Assembly: GCF_900698965.1 (NCBI RefSeq)
Contig: NZ_LR217725.1
Coordinates: 186,001 to 250,000 of the forward strand
Reading direction: 5' to 3'
DNA length: 64,000 nt
Source of the DNA: Erwinia_E haradaeae_A
Lineage (GTDB): Bacteria; Pseudomonadota; Gammaproteobacteria; Enterobacterales; Enterobacteriaceae
This document shows, piece by piece, positions 48,824-58,198 of the stretch (position 1 is the stretch's first letter; each line of letters begins with the position of its first letter). The notes beneath the pieces are model-generated. The model worked only from the letters and a program-made list of their open reading frames with translations. It was not told the origin of the DNA and did no database searches. A program made the position numbers and the translations under genes.

Positions 48824-50893
48824 TTACTTTAATACAGATAGATCGGCGATCTGTAAAAATGATTTTCTGAGTTGATTTAATAGCGTAAGGCGATTAATGC
48901 GTAACTCTTTTATCTTTGTGTTCACCAGAACTTTAGAAAAAAACTGCTCAATGTCGTCATGAAGAGGTATCAGCGCAATCAACGCATCCTGGTAACGCTC
49001 TTCAGATAAACACAAGTCTAGGTTGGTTTGTACAGTGGCAGCACGAGTTGCTAACTGTATTTCTTCTACCTCATGTAGCAAAGAATACTGCACGCTATGA
49101 TTGAATGTTTCTGCAGATTGATCAAGAATACTAGAAATGCGTTTCTGAACTTCTGATAGTTTTATTGAGTATTCCATGGAGCAGAAGTATTCTACGGCTT
49201 CTACTCGTGCATTAAAATCTACTGGTTTAGTAGGACGACATGCAAGGACCGCTTTAATGACATCGGGTTTGTAACCTTTTTTGCGATACCAAGAGCTCAA
49301 GCGACCAAAGAAAAAATTTATTACATCATCTTCGACATTGATACTGGACAGTTTCTTACCATATAGTTTTATAGATTCTTCAGTTAGCTTTTTCAAATCT
49401 ATCGGCAATCTGTTTTCAAGAATAATACGTAAGACCCCAAGCGCAGAACGACGTAACGCAAATGGATCTTTATTTCCTGTAGGGTGTTTAGAAATTCCAA
49501 ATATTCCTACTATGGTGTCTATTTTATCGGCAATTGCTAGCGCACAGGATACAGGGTTAGACGGAACAGGATCACTCGAAAAACGTGGCTTATATTGTTC
49601 CATGAGAGCAATGGCTACTTCTTCTGTCTCACCTTGGCGTCGAGCATAGTGCATACCAATAATGCCCTGAGTTTCTGTAAATTCACATACCATGTGACTC
49701 ATTAGATCACATTTAGAAAGCAACCCAGCGCGTGTTGCACTTTGCACATTACTTCTGATTTTTTCTGCTACCCACCCTGATAGCTTCTTAATACGATAAG
49801 TTTTATCGAGTAAATTACCTAGGTCTTTCTGGAATAATACGCTCTTTAGACGCGGCAGATGATCTTCTAGAAGATCTTGACAGTCATTGTGAAAAAAAAA
49901 GGCAGCATCTTCTAATCGGGCTTGGATTACTTTTTCATTGCCCAATATGACTTTTTGAGGGTGTGTTGATTCGATGTTACTCACAAGTATAAAATAGGGC
50001 AATAACTCCCCTTTCTGATTATAAATTGGAAAATATTTTTGATGATCCATCATGGCATGGACTAGTGCTTCAGGTGGTATTATAAGGAATTTTTTGTCAA
50101 ATTTTGCCATTAAAATCACTGGCCATTCCACCAAAGAAGTGACTTCCTCTAGCAGGTCTTCTTGTAGGTCAACCCACCCCCCAATGCGTGCCGCTGCAGC
50201 AGTAGCGTTACTAGTAATAATTTTTTTACGCAATAAATAATCTGCTTGGACTTTTCCTTTTTCTAGCAGAACCTGAAGATAATGGTCGGCATGATTAATA
50301 GTAATCCTTGACTGACCCATAAAGCGATGGCCTCGAATAATGCGAGAGGAAGAGATACCAAAAATATTGGTAGGAATAAGTGTATCACCTAAGAGTAGCA
50401 TCACAGTATGCACAGGTCGTATAAATTGAAAATCAGACTTCCCCCATCGCATTTGTTTAAGATTGGTCAGTTTTTTGATAGACGTAGCAATTATGTCTGG
50501 CAGTAAATTTTGTGTCCTTTGTCCAGGTTGTTTAGTACAGAACATTAGCCTCTGACCTTTACTAGTTTCCACATAATCAGCATGCTCAACGTGAATACCG
50601 CAACTATGAGCCCAGCTTAAGGCAGCTTGTGATGGAGTCCCATTTGCATTCAAAGCGGTCTGCACTGTTGGTCCGTATTTAATGATTTTACGATCAGGTT
50701 GAGCTAGGATTAGCTTGTGAACTAATAAGGCTAAGCGCCTTGGAGTAGCAAACCAGCGTACTTCTTGATAGGTCAAAGATGCAAGATTTAACTCAGCAAT
50801 AAGGTTTTTCGCAAACGTTTCAGCTAAGCAACGTAGCATTTTTGGAGGTAATTCCTCAGTGCCGATTTCTACTAAAAAATTTTCTTCAGTCAT
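48824..50893 (-). CDS. glyS: Glycine-tRNA ligase beta subunit
   Basis: The beta chain of the alpha2-beta2 bacterial GlyRS binds tRNA-Gly. The 689 residues equal the E. coli length. It starts MTEENFLVEIGTEELPPKML, carries the HD-like segment near the middle (DKIDTIVGIFGISKHPTGNKDPFALRR), and the DALR-type C-terminal anticodon region. A T9 run on the minus strand encodes a Phe triplet (EDAAFFFHND) without breaking the frame. Its start overlaps the end of glyQ by 8 bases, which implies translational coupling. Confidence 0.97.
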   Translation of the reverse strand: MTEENFLVEIGTEELPPKMLRCLAETFAKNLIAELNLASLTYQEVRWFATPRRLALLVHKLILAQPDRKIIKYGPTVQTALNANGTPSQAALSWAHSCGIHVEHADYVETSKGQRLMFCTKQPGQRTQNLLPDIIATSIKKLTNLKQMRWGKSDFQFIRPVHTVMLLLGDTLIPTNIFGISSSRIIRGHRFMGQSRITINHADHYLQVLLEKGKVQADYLLRKKIITSNATAAAARIGGWVDLQEDLLEEVTSLVEWPVILMAKFDKKFLIIPPEALVHAMMDHQKYFPIYNQKGELLPYFILVSNIESTHPQKVILGNEKVIQARLEDAAFFFHNDCQDLLEDHLPRLKSVLFQKDLGNLLDKTYRIKKLSGWVAEKIRSNVQSATRAGLLSKCDLMSHMVCEFTETQGIIGMHYARRQGETEEVAIALMEQYKPRFSSDPVPSNPVSCALAIADKIDTIVGIFGISKHPTGNKDPFALRRSALGVLRIILENRLPIDLKKLTEESIKLYGKKLSSINVEDDVINFFFGRLSSWYRKKGYKPDVIKAVLACRPTKPVDFNARVEAVEYFCSMEYSIKLSEVQKRISSILDQSAETFNHSVQYSLLHEVEEIQLATRAATVQTNLDLCLSEERYQDALIALIPLHDDIEQFFSKVLVNTKIKELRINRLTLLNQLRKSFLQIADLSVLK

Positions 50894-51812
50894 TGGTATT
50901 GATTAGATATTTTTTACAATAGGGGAATCCCATTGCCTTTCTAGAGTTTAAATAGGCTTCAGCTACACTTTTAGTAAGTGTTCGAATGCGTAGCATGCAA
51001 CGTTGACGCTCCGTGCTTGATATGGCTTTGCGTGAATCTAGTAGATTAAAACTGTGCACTGCTTTTAAAATACGTTCATATGCTGGAATTGGTAGAGGTT
51101 TTTCTAGTGTTAGGAGATATTGCACTTCGTCTTCATATTGTTGCAAGCAAGTCATGAGGAAAGCTACATCAGCGTACTCAAAGTTGTATGCGGATTGCTC
51201 TACCTCATTTTGATGAAATATGTCACCATACGTGATTGTACTTTCTGCCCCCTGATTCCAGACCAAGTCATAAATGTTATCGACATCCTGAATATGCATC
51301 GCCAGTCGCTCTAGACCATAAGTAATCTCACCACTCACGGGTTTGCATTCTAAGCCACAAATTTGTTGAAAGTAAGTGAATTGTGTTATTTCCATACCAT
51401 TGAGCCATACTTCCCATCCTAGTCCCCATGCACCTAGGGTGGGGTTTTCCCAATTATCTTCAACAAAGCGGATATCATGCATGCCCAGGTCTATGCCTAA
51501 TGCTTGTAAGGAGTTTAAATAGAGCACCTGGATATCAGGTGGTGATGGTTTGATAAGGACTTGAAACTGATAGTAACACTGTAGGCGATTAGGGTTTTTA
51601 GCATAACGGCCATCACTCGGTCGTCGTGATGGTTGTACATAGGCTACCGAGGTTGGCTCTGGACCAATGGCAGATAAACAGGTCATCGGGTGCGATGTAC
51701 CGGCGCCAACTTCTAGATCTACAGGTTGTAGAATACTACAGCCTTGCTTTGACCAGTAAGTTTGTAAATTAAAAATTAACCCTTGAAAGGTTTTAGAATC
51801 AAATTCTATCAT
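50886..51812 (-). CDS. glyQ: Glycine-tRNA ligase alpha subunit
   Basis: The alpha chain holds the class II active site. The 308 residues (E. coli 303) begin with FQGLIFNLQTYWSKQGCSI and contain the signature GAGTSHPMTCLSAIGPEP, YVQPSRRPSDGRYAKNPNRL, FVEDNWENPTLGAWGLGWEVW and EITYGLERLAM. Order and overlap with glyS are as in E. coli. Confidence 0.98.
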   Translation of the reverse strand: MIEFDSKTFQGLIFNLQTYWSKQGCSILQPVDLEVGAGTSHPMTCLSAIGPEPTSVAYVQPSRRPSDGRYAKNPNRLQCYYQFQVLIKPSPPDIQVLYLNSLQALGIDLGMHDIRFVEDNWENPTLGAWGLGWEVWLNGMEITQFTYFQQICGLECKPVSGEITYGLERLAMHIQDVDNIYDLVWNQGAESTITYGDIFHQNEVEQSAYNFEYADVAFLMTCLQQYEDEVQYLLTLEKPLPIPAYERILKAVHSFNLLDSRKAISSTERQRCMLRIRTLTKSVAEAYLNSRKAMGFPYCKKYLINTND

Positions 51813-52439
51813 ATTACCTTATATAATCTTACAAGGCACAAGCTAGGTTTTATAGGTCACTTCAGGTTTTTTACTGATTTTTATCAGTGCACATTATTTG
51901 TTAAATAACAAGTATGGACTAAATAATTATTTATATCGTACATGGAACACATCTACGCCTAGAACATATAAAGTCATTACTTTATATGATGTGCGATATC
52001 TCTAATATAAGAGTGGATATCTACGCATTTTTATCTTTATTAAAGATGATCTTTGTGATATTTTTATTTCTATTCAATATTTTATTAAGATATAATGAGA
52101 ATATGAATTAGTAGTCTCTGAATTTTAATTAGCAAATTGTTTTTTATAAAAATATTTTTAGATGATGTAATCATGCGTAGAGAATTTTTTTAAATAAAAA
52201 ACTAAGTTTTACCTGCTTACATGATATCCGCTGCTTTTATTAAAGTCGATTAGAATTAATTAATTCTTATTAATTAATTCTTGTTTATTCTTATTTTTGC
52301 AAGTGTTTCTATATATTGGATCGAAATTAAATTGAGCTTTAAGAATATACGTTTTTATTTCAAAAGCATTAATAATAATTAATATTATATAAAAACGTAT
52401 ATGGTATTGTCAAATTTTATATTTGATAGTAGACCAATG
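51813..52439. other. Gap between glyQ and sspB
   Basis: 627 bases upstream of glyQ. A 13-bp stem with a loop of about 35 bases (52343-52402) lies just past the sspB stop on its strand and may end that transcript. Repeats of attaattaattctt lie near 52256-52285. No gene remnant was seen. Confidence 0.5.
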
Positions 52440-52952
52440 TTATTGCACAAGGTGTAACCCTAAACCAGTCTTATCATCTGTAGATTTTTTTTGGGTGTTC
52501 TTATCAGGATGGTTGTGGTTAATGCTATACTGATTATTGTGATGATTATTAATCACGGATAGCATTTTATTATTTTTAATTGGTGTGGTGTAGTCGTTGA
52601 AATATGGAGGTCGCTCTATAGTTTGTTCTATTGCTTGTTCAAAGATCATCCCTTCACCATTTTCACGAGAATAAATCGCTATGACAGATAGTGGAGGTAT
52701 TGAAATTTTCTTCAAAATACCGCTAAAGCTGGTAGTAAAAAGGATTTTGTGATTACCTAATTCGAGATCATTTACTGCATTTGGTGAAATATTTAGAATT
52801 ATTTGGCCATTCGATGAATATTCCAAAGGTACTACGACATCAGGTATATGCAGATCGATTACTAAATGAGGCGTGAGCTGATTGTCAATTAACCATTCAT
52901 AAAATGCACGTATTAGATAAGGACGACAAGAAGTAGATTGAGAATCTGTCAT
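52440..52952 (-). CDS. sspB: ClpXP adaptor, stringent starvation protein B
   Basis: SspB binds ssrA-tagged proteins from stalled ribosomes and hands them to ClpXP. The 170 residues (E. coli 165) have a conserved tag-binding domain (about 10-110: RPYLIRAFYEWLIDNQLTPH, GQIILNISPNAVNDLELGN, AIYSRENGEGMIFE). A long polar His/Asn-rich linker follows, then a C-terminal GLGLHLVQ that resembles the ClpX-binding tail (RPALRVVK). The upstream partner gene sspA is dead, yet sspB keeps a good CGGAGC ribosome binding site and an intact frame. Confidence 0.94.
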   Translation of the reverse strand: MTDSQSTSCRPYLIRAFYEWLIDNQLTPHLVIDLHIPDVVVPLEYSSNGQIILNISPNAVNDLELGNHKILFTTSFSGILKKISIPPLSVIAIYSRENGEGMIFEQAIEQTIERPPYFNDYTTPIKNNKMLSVINNHHNNQYSINHNHPDKNTQKKSTDDKTGLGLHLVQ

Positions 52953-52965
52953 TGTATTCAGCTCC

Positions 52966-53594
52966 GAATGTTATTATTGTGTGAGGCTTCAGTTCTATTA
53001 GAATATTAAAAAAGAATTATAAAAAATATGCTTCTCAATATAGTTTTTTAGCTTTTTGTACTGATTCCTATAAATGAATGCTTATTTTTAGTAGAAGCCA
53101 AAATAACGGAGCTAAATAGCACCATTTTAAGCGAAACGCTTCATTGACTAAATAGATTGTATAAGAATAATTTTAGAGATTACTTATCGCTTTTCTTGGA
53201 ACTGTTATCTTGAGCGTTTTTTTTGACCATTGATAATACTTTTACTTATGTACAATAAGGTTAATCTAGTCTGTTTAATGCAATCAATAAAAAGTTGTGA
53301 CTCTTCGCGGGATCTTAGGTAAATCGACATCAGATCTAGATGAGAGCAATATTCATTTAAGTATTACATACTAATACGAGACTTATCTAGTGTCAACTGG
53401 CTATAAGAAATAGCAGAAATAGCGCAGTAGGGGGTTAACTTTAATAAACCGCTACGGTAGATTAGTGGACCTAGCTTGGTATGCATCAATGCTGAAAATT
53501 TTTGTGCTGTAGGTGCGCATTGAATTCTGAGACGATGAGTTAGGTCAAAAAGTAGTGTTATATTACGAGAATCCTGAGTGATATAGATTCTCAT
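52966..53594 (-). pseudogene. sspA: sspA (stringent starvation protein A), nonsense-ridden
   Basis: SspA is a GST-fold protein bound to RNA polymerase. From an ATG at 53594 the minus strand reads collinearly with E. coli SspA almost without indels: LTLDKSRISM, then a stop, then YLNEY, against LTLWESRIIMEYLDER; then SIYLRSREESQLFIDCI against PVYPVARGESRLYMHRI; SIINGQ against TIINGS; KKLKNYIEKHIFYNSFL against KELKGYMTRVFERDSFL. The Glu codon after the Met is TAA and at least six more stops follow. The length (about 209 codons) is that of the family. The order rplM-rpsI-sspA-sspB is that of E. coli. Confidence 0.88.
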
Positions 53595-53695
53595 GTGTAT
53601 GTCGGGAGCAGAGGGGGCTATAATAGCCGTTTAGGTTTTTTGTGTTTATTTTTAGTGCTAGGGCTGTAACCTTACAGGATCACTGAGTCAGTATG

Positions 53696-53745
53696 TCAGC
53701 GCTTATTATATTTTATATAAATATATAAAATATAATAAGCGCTGA
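53696..53745. repeat. Perfect 23-bp inverted repeat
   Basis: The arms at 53696-53718 and 53723-53745 are exact reverse complements (ends tcagcgcttattat), with a 4-base loop. It lies between the rpsI terminator and the start of the sspA pseudogene, where the sspA promoter would have been. It is the longest perfect palindrome that I found. Confidence 0.85.
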
Positions 53746-53840
53746 TAATTAGATCGGATCTTACATTCTCATAATAGAACTTGTCAGCATAGTACGACAT
53801 GTTACCGTGATCGTGCTTGAAGGTCATGATCTGAGCACAA

Positions 53841-53861
53841 ACCCAGTGTTTAGCACTGGGT
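53841..53861 (-). terminator. Likely terminator of rplM-rpsI
   Basis: An 8-bp stem acccagtg/cactgggt with a 5-base loop lies 24 bases past the rpsI stop. The tail on the minus strand is TTGTGC, a poor T run. Confidence 0.6.
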
Positions 53862-53884
53862 AAGGTGTGTTAATAACTTAAAAG

Positions 53885-54277
53885 TTATCGCTTGGAGAAC
53901 TGTGGACGACGACGTGCTTTACGAAAACCGACTTTTTTACGCTCCACTTGGCGCGCATCTCGTGTGACAAATCCTGCTTTACGTAAATTGCCTCGCAATG
54001 ATTCGTTGTGTTTTATTAGAGCTCGTGTAATTCCATGACGAATAGCGCCTGCCTGCCCTGATGTACCGCCGCCTTTTACCGTAACATATAAATCAAATTC
54101 ATTTACCATATCTAATAATTCTAGTGGCTGACGAACTATCATGCAAGCAGTTTTGCGACTAAAGTACTCTTTTAAAGAACGCTGGTTAATAGTGATGCCA
54201 CCGCTACCTGCCTTGAGAAAGACACGTGCAGAGGCGCTTTTTCGGCGACCAGTTCCATAGTTTGTCTTCTCAAACAT
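53885..54277 (-). CDS. rpsI: 30S ribosomal protein S9
   Basis: S9 sits in the small-subunit head, and its C-terminal tail reaches the P-site tRNA. The ATG at 54277 has a TTAGGA sequence at the right distance and gives 130 residues, the E. coli size; another ATG at 54286 would add three. It keeps YGTGRRKSASARVF, TVKGGGTSGQAGAIRHGI and the invariant end RRRPQFSKR. It follows rplM after 14 bases. Confidence 0.97.
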   Translation of the reverse strand: MFEKTNYGTGRRKSASARVFLKAGSGGITINQRSLKEYFSRKTACMIVRQPLELLDMVNEFDLYVTVKGGGTSGQAGAIRHGITRALIKHNESLRGNLRKAGFVTRDARQVERKKVGFRKARRRPQFSKR

Positions 54278-54291
54278 TTTTAACATCCTAA

Positions 54292-54720
54292 TTATATATC
54301 AAGAACTTTCGGTTTTTGTGCCGCATGTTTATGCCTATCACCTGCATATACTTTAAGTTTGCGGTACATCTGACGACCTAGTGGGCCCTTTGGAAGCATA
54401 CCCTTTACTGCTATTTCGATCACTTTTTCAGGATAACGACTAATCATCTCTGAAAAAGTTAACTTTTTGATACCCCCAATATACCCAGTATGATGATAAT
54501 ATATTTTATCACTAGGTTTAGTGCCAGTTATCGCTACTTTTTCAGCATTTAGGACGATAATATAATCGCCTGTATCCACATGCGGAGTGTATTCTGTTTT
54601 ATGCTTCCCACGCAATCTAAGGGCTAGCTCTGTTGCTAAACGACCTAAGGTTTTACATGTTGCGTCAACAACATACCAGTCACGCTGGACCGATTCTGCC
54701 TTAGCTGTAAAAGTTCTCAT
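54292..54720 (-). CDS. rplM: 50S ribosomal protein L13
   Basis: L13 is an early-assembly protein of the large subunit and represses its own operon in E. coli. The 142 residues equal E. coli: MRTFTAKAESVQRDWYVVDA, RLRGKHKTEYTPHVDTGDYI, YHHTGYIGGIKKLTFSEM and PKGPLGRQMYRKLKVYAG are clear. It begins the rplM-rpsI pair. Confidence 0.98.
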   Translation of the reverse strand: MRTFTAKAESVQRDWYVVDATCKTLGRLATELALRLRGKHKTEYTPHVDTGDYIIVLNAEKVAITGTKPSDKIYYHHTGYIGGIKKLTFSEMISRYPEKVIEIAVKGMLPKGPLGRQMYRKLKVYAGDRHKHAAQKPKVLDI

Positions 54721-57164
54721 CTAAATACGCATCCATGTTAAATTGTAGATTGATAAAATCTAAGCGCTAATAGAAGCGTTTAGATTTTATTAATCTATAT
54801 GCATCTATATGCAGTAATGATTTTACCCCTTGCTAGACGTATAGGCTATATAAAGTATAAATAATCCTTCACATCAACCTAGCTTTATACTTAATGTACG
54901 AGATTATAAAGAAATAATTTATAAAAATCGAATGTTTTCTGTCAAGAGAGCGGCTAAATTTTGATTAATAGATTTTTTTGGTGTCTTTACGTTCAAAGAA
55001 AACTTTCAGTAAACTTTAAGTAAACATAGTTCTGTGTTGTCCTAAATGCAAATAGTCTTGCGCTGAGATATGAGTTGTAAAAGTATACTATCATTAACCT
55101 AATAATATTAGGCCCTGATGTCTTTTATATGCTCCAACATTGTTTGAGAGTGTTAATTTAGTATTTTATATACGGGTTTATCAGCAGGGGTCTTAATAGA
55201 AACACACCTAAAGTTAGATATCAGTCTCCATAAAAAAATAGGATAGCATCAAAACGGTACGGGAAGATATACACAAGCGTGAGAGTTTAGGTATAAACCA
55301 CAATACTCGACTCCTGTTGCTCGGAGATATATAGTATATTCTGTAATTTTTTATACCATTCTACCAGTAATACTAGTTCTCCATAATTAAGATTAGATCG
55401 TAAGTTGTGTGTCAATCTTAAATAATGCCTAGCACCTTACTAAATCTTTTGCTCGAGATGCATATATAATATATTATATAATGCACTAACAGTTAATTGA
55501 GAGATCTAAATCTCATAAGAGTGCATTTTATTGTCACGATTTTATATTGAATGTCATGTTTACTGCTTAAATTACTGTATTGCTAGGATCACAGTAGCTC
55601 AGTCGCATATTCACGGGACATTTACAAATAATATTTTATTAACCTGATACGACTAAGTGAACGTTATAGATTTACTCATGAATGTGTTGCGATAATGAAT
55701 AGATCATTTTGAGATAAATAAATGATCGAAGTAATACACTTTAGATTTGTGTTACTCTAGCTAAGAAGCATGCATCAGTTACAGAAAACAGGTTAAGAAA
55801 GCACTGCTATTACTTCTAGTATCTTGTAATATATCTTACTGTTTATAATGTATCTTACTGAGATAAGATGACTATTGTAGCTATTTACATACCAACCGAT
55901 ACGCTGTATATAATAGATATTATTACGTAAGATACGTGCTTTAGTGTGTTGACACTATCAATAGTAGTGGATAAAAAATTTTTATGTTTATTGGTTTTTG
56001 TGAAGCAGACTCAAGGTCTATCTATATAGTTGTATACACTATATCTATATACCAGTCTTCTCTAAATCAAGACCCTTCTGAGAGGGTCTACTAAAACCTG
56101 TATAGGTATACTGATAGATATTTCAGCTACACAACATCATGCCATCACATCCCTACCGTTTATCATGCAGGAGTAGGTTATCCCTCTTGTTATATTACCA
56201 GCATACCTTCAAAAATTACTCTAGGATCCACTACTGAAGAATCGACTGCTAGGGATAACAAGCATATTATTAATTAGATTTTATGATTAATAAGAATTAT
56301 TCAGCTCAAATCATAATCTAGAGTTATTAATTAATATGAATATTAATAATTATCACAATGTGATAAATACTGATATTATCCTGAGCACTGTCCTTATAGC
56401 CTGCAACCAGCGCTAGGTCGAAGATTATTCTAGAATCCAAATGAAGGGGTATACCAATTACATCTTCTAGTAGTATGTTAAATAAAAAATTAAAACGGAG
56501 AAATCTAATTGTGACATAGAATACATTTTAATTGGATTGCTTTTTGAGGTTTGTTACTGGGCATATGGTTTTGTAGCATTGTTATGCTAAATTTTGAATA
56601 GATTAAATCGATACTTTATAAAAATTTATCATTTATAAAACTGTTGCAGTATTGTATATAGATAATACAGTGCATAAAAGTTGTAACATGTAGTTATCAG
56701 AAGCTCTATTAGAATAGCAAAACCAGCATAAGTGATGATATCTGTAAAAATAAAGCTTAAACGTATTGTAGTTACACAAGCTTACATGCTATAGAGGGAC
56801 AGAGAACATGATTTGGTGTTATCATCTTTACCAAGCGATCATCTAGTTAATGCTACTATCTATAATTTAAGCGCAATTCACGGAGGCTCTGCATATTATG
56901 CGGCAAAATCATATAGTCCTCTTTGGTCACAGCATCGTACATGTTCACACCTGAAATCATTCTTTCATTACTATGGTTAATGGTATTTTGATCTGTTTGT
57001 ATAGTGTTTCTATAATTATTCTTTTTCTTTTTAAGGTCTGCAGCACGGATGCGGCAAATACATTTTAATGATCAGTTAACCATCAAGCGTTGATCATTAG
57101 ATACAATATTTGAGTATACGACAAGATGGAAGGACGCAATCTAATAAATTATTATTCAGTAATC
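54721..57164. other. Longest gap, between rplM and the truncated thiI
   Basis: 2.44 kb with no readable gene. The right part of the rplM leader holds a 21-base stem (54748-54795). A 7-bp GC-rich stem (agaccct/agggtct) near 56081-56100 may be a terminator relic. Confidence 0.5.
54748..54795 (-). promoter_or_regulatory. Long hairpin in the rplM leader
   Basis: Arms of 21 bases (54748-54768 and 54775-54795) agree at 19 positions; the loop has 6 bases. The structure ends 27 bases before the rplM ATG. E. coli regulates rplM-rpsI through L13 binding to the rplM leader, so this could be the operator, but I have not matched it to that fold. Both mismatches would be G-U pairs in a plus-strand RNA and A-C in the rplM mRNA. 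Confidence 0.4.
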
Positions 57165-57497
57165 TCATATGTTCAATGTTCCAGCTTGGTGCAGACAATA
57201 GCTTTTAACATTTGTAAACCCCTTTTCACGTAAATAAAGTACCTGTAACCGGCTCATTAATCCATTATCGCAATATAGTAGATACGATTTTTTTTGGTCT
57301 AAGGCGTTAAATTGATTATCTAGATAATAGAATGGTAAAGTTTTTACTAGAAAGTTAGCAAGTTTTAACGGTCGATCTTCTTGCTCATCTTGCGAGCGAA
57401 TGTCTAGAACAATGTATTTTGGATCGCACGTAAGAACCTGATCTGTTTGTCTAAGATTCTGGTTACTCTGCGTGACATTTTTATAGGTATTTCCCAT
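57165..57497 (-). CDS. thiI: Stand-alone ThiI rhodanese domain
   Basis: The 110 residues match only the C-terminal end of E. coli ThiI (482 residues): part of the linker, then the rhodanese domain YIVLDIRSQDEQEDRPLKL, LPFYYLDNQFNALDQKKSY and LLYCDNGLMSRLQVLYLREK with the persulfide-forming Cys (Cys456 in E. coli). The ATG at 57497 has a strong AGGAGA sequence five bases ahead; the frame continues open to 57593 without similarity that I trust. The THUMP and PP-loop domains that make 4-thiouridine in tRNA are absent and would not fit before yfaE. In Salmonella the rhodanese domain alone is enough for thiazole synthesis, so this fragment may work. Confidence 0.8.
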   Translation of the reverse strand: MGNTYKNVTQSNQNLRQTDQVLTCDPKYIVLDIRSQDEQEDRPLKLANFLVKTLPFYYLDNQFNALDQKKSYLLYCDNGLMSRLQVLYLREKGFTNVKSYCLHQAGTLNI

Positions 57498-57593
57498 CGG
57501 ATTCTCCTCTGGAGATCTTAAAGAGATATGTGCATATTTTGTATCACGATATTGTGATAATCGTGAGATCTTGGTTGTGCATAGATACATCAA

Positions 57594-57924
57594 CTAATTC
57601 TTTAAGCGTGATATAGATAGACTATAATTATATTATAGCTCTATTATAGAGATGTTTTGTACAGTTTAATTAAAGCTGAGCAAGATAAAATAATTTTCTG
57701 TATAACAGAAGTTCTCGAGATGCTCCAAGCATGTAACCTATTTCATTAAGATTTTCATCATTTCTCAAGAGAACTGATGCAAGCGATTTGATAATATCAA
57801 TCGCATGTATTTTTTAATACAGACAGTCAAGCCAAATAATTGACATTGTGCTAATAGAGAAAATTTTACATAAAAACATCTATGTATAAATCTTATGTAT
57901 CAATCAAGTCTCTGTCGATCATGA
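57594..57924. other. Gap between yfaE and the truncated thiI
   Basis: 331 bases. Too short for the missing 1.1 kb of thiI, and no THUMP or PP-loop coding sequence could be read. Nothing else was seen. Confidence 0.5.
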
Positions 57925-58194
57925 TCACTGACAATGCATTTCGATCTCAATATTGCTGCATGCGTAACATAAACAGGGTAGGATTTCACCGGGTCGCAAG
58001 AAAGTAATAGGCTGTGTTCTATACTTTATCATCCCCTGTAGTAGGCGTATTCGGCATAAGCCGCAGTATCCTGCACGGCACTGGTATTCAATATATATGT
58101 TGTGTAGTTCTAGAATCGTAAGAAGATTATGATGAAGATCATACCATATTAATTTTATACCAAAAGGTTTGAGTGTAATAATAGGTTCTGTCAT
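57925..58194 (-). CDS. yfaE: 2Fe-2S ferredoxin maintaining ribonucleotide reductase
   Basis: YfaE supplies electrons that build and repair the diferric-tyrosyl radical of NrdB. The 89 residues (E. coli 84) carry the plant-type cluster ligands: YQCRAGYCGLCRIRL (C-x4-C-x2-C) and a fourth Cys in GEILPCLC. It follows nrdB after 4 bases on the same strand, as in E. coli. Confidence 0.95.
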   Translation of the reverse strand: MTEPIITLKPFGIKLIWYDLHHNLLTILELHNIYIEYQCRAGYCGLCRIRLLQGMIKYRTQPITFLRPGEILPCLCYACSNIEIEMHCQ

Positions 58195-58198
58195 AAGA

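Noticed and set aside
49890..49910. A9 run in glyS (T9 in the coding sense) as a frame break
   Set aside because: It encodes the conserved Phe triplet in frame.
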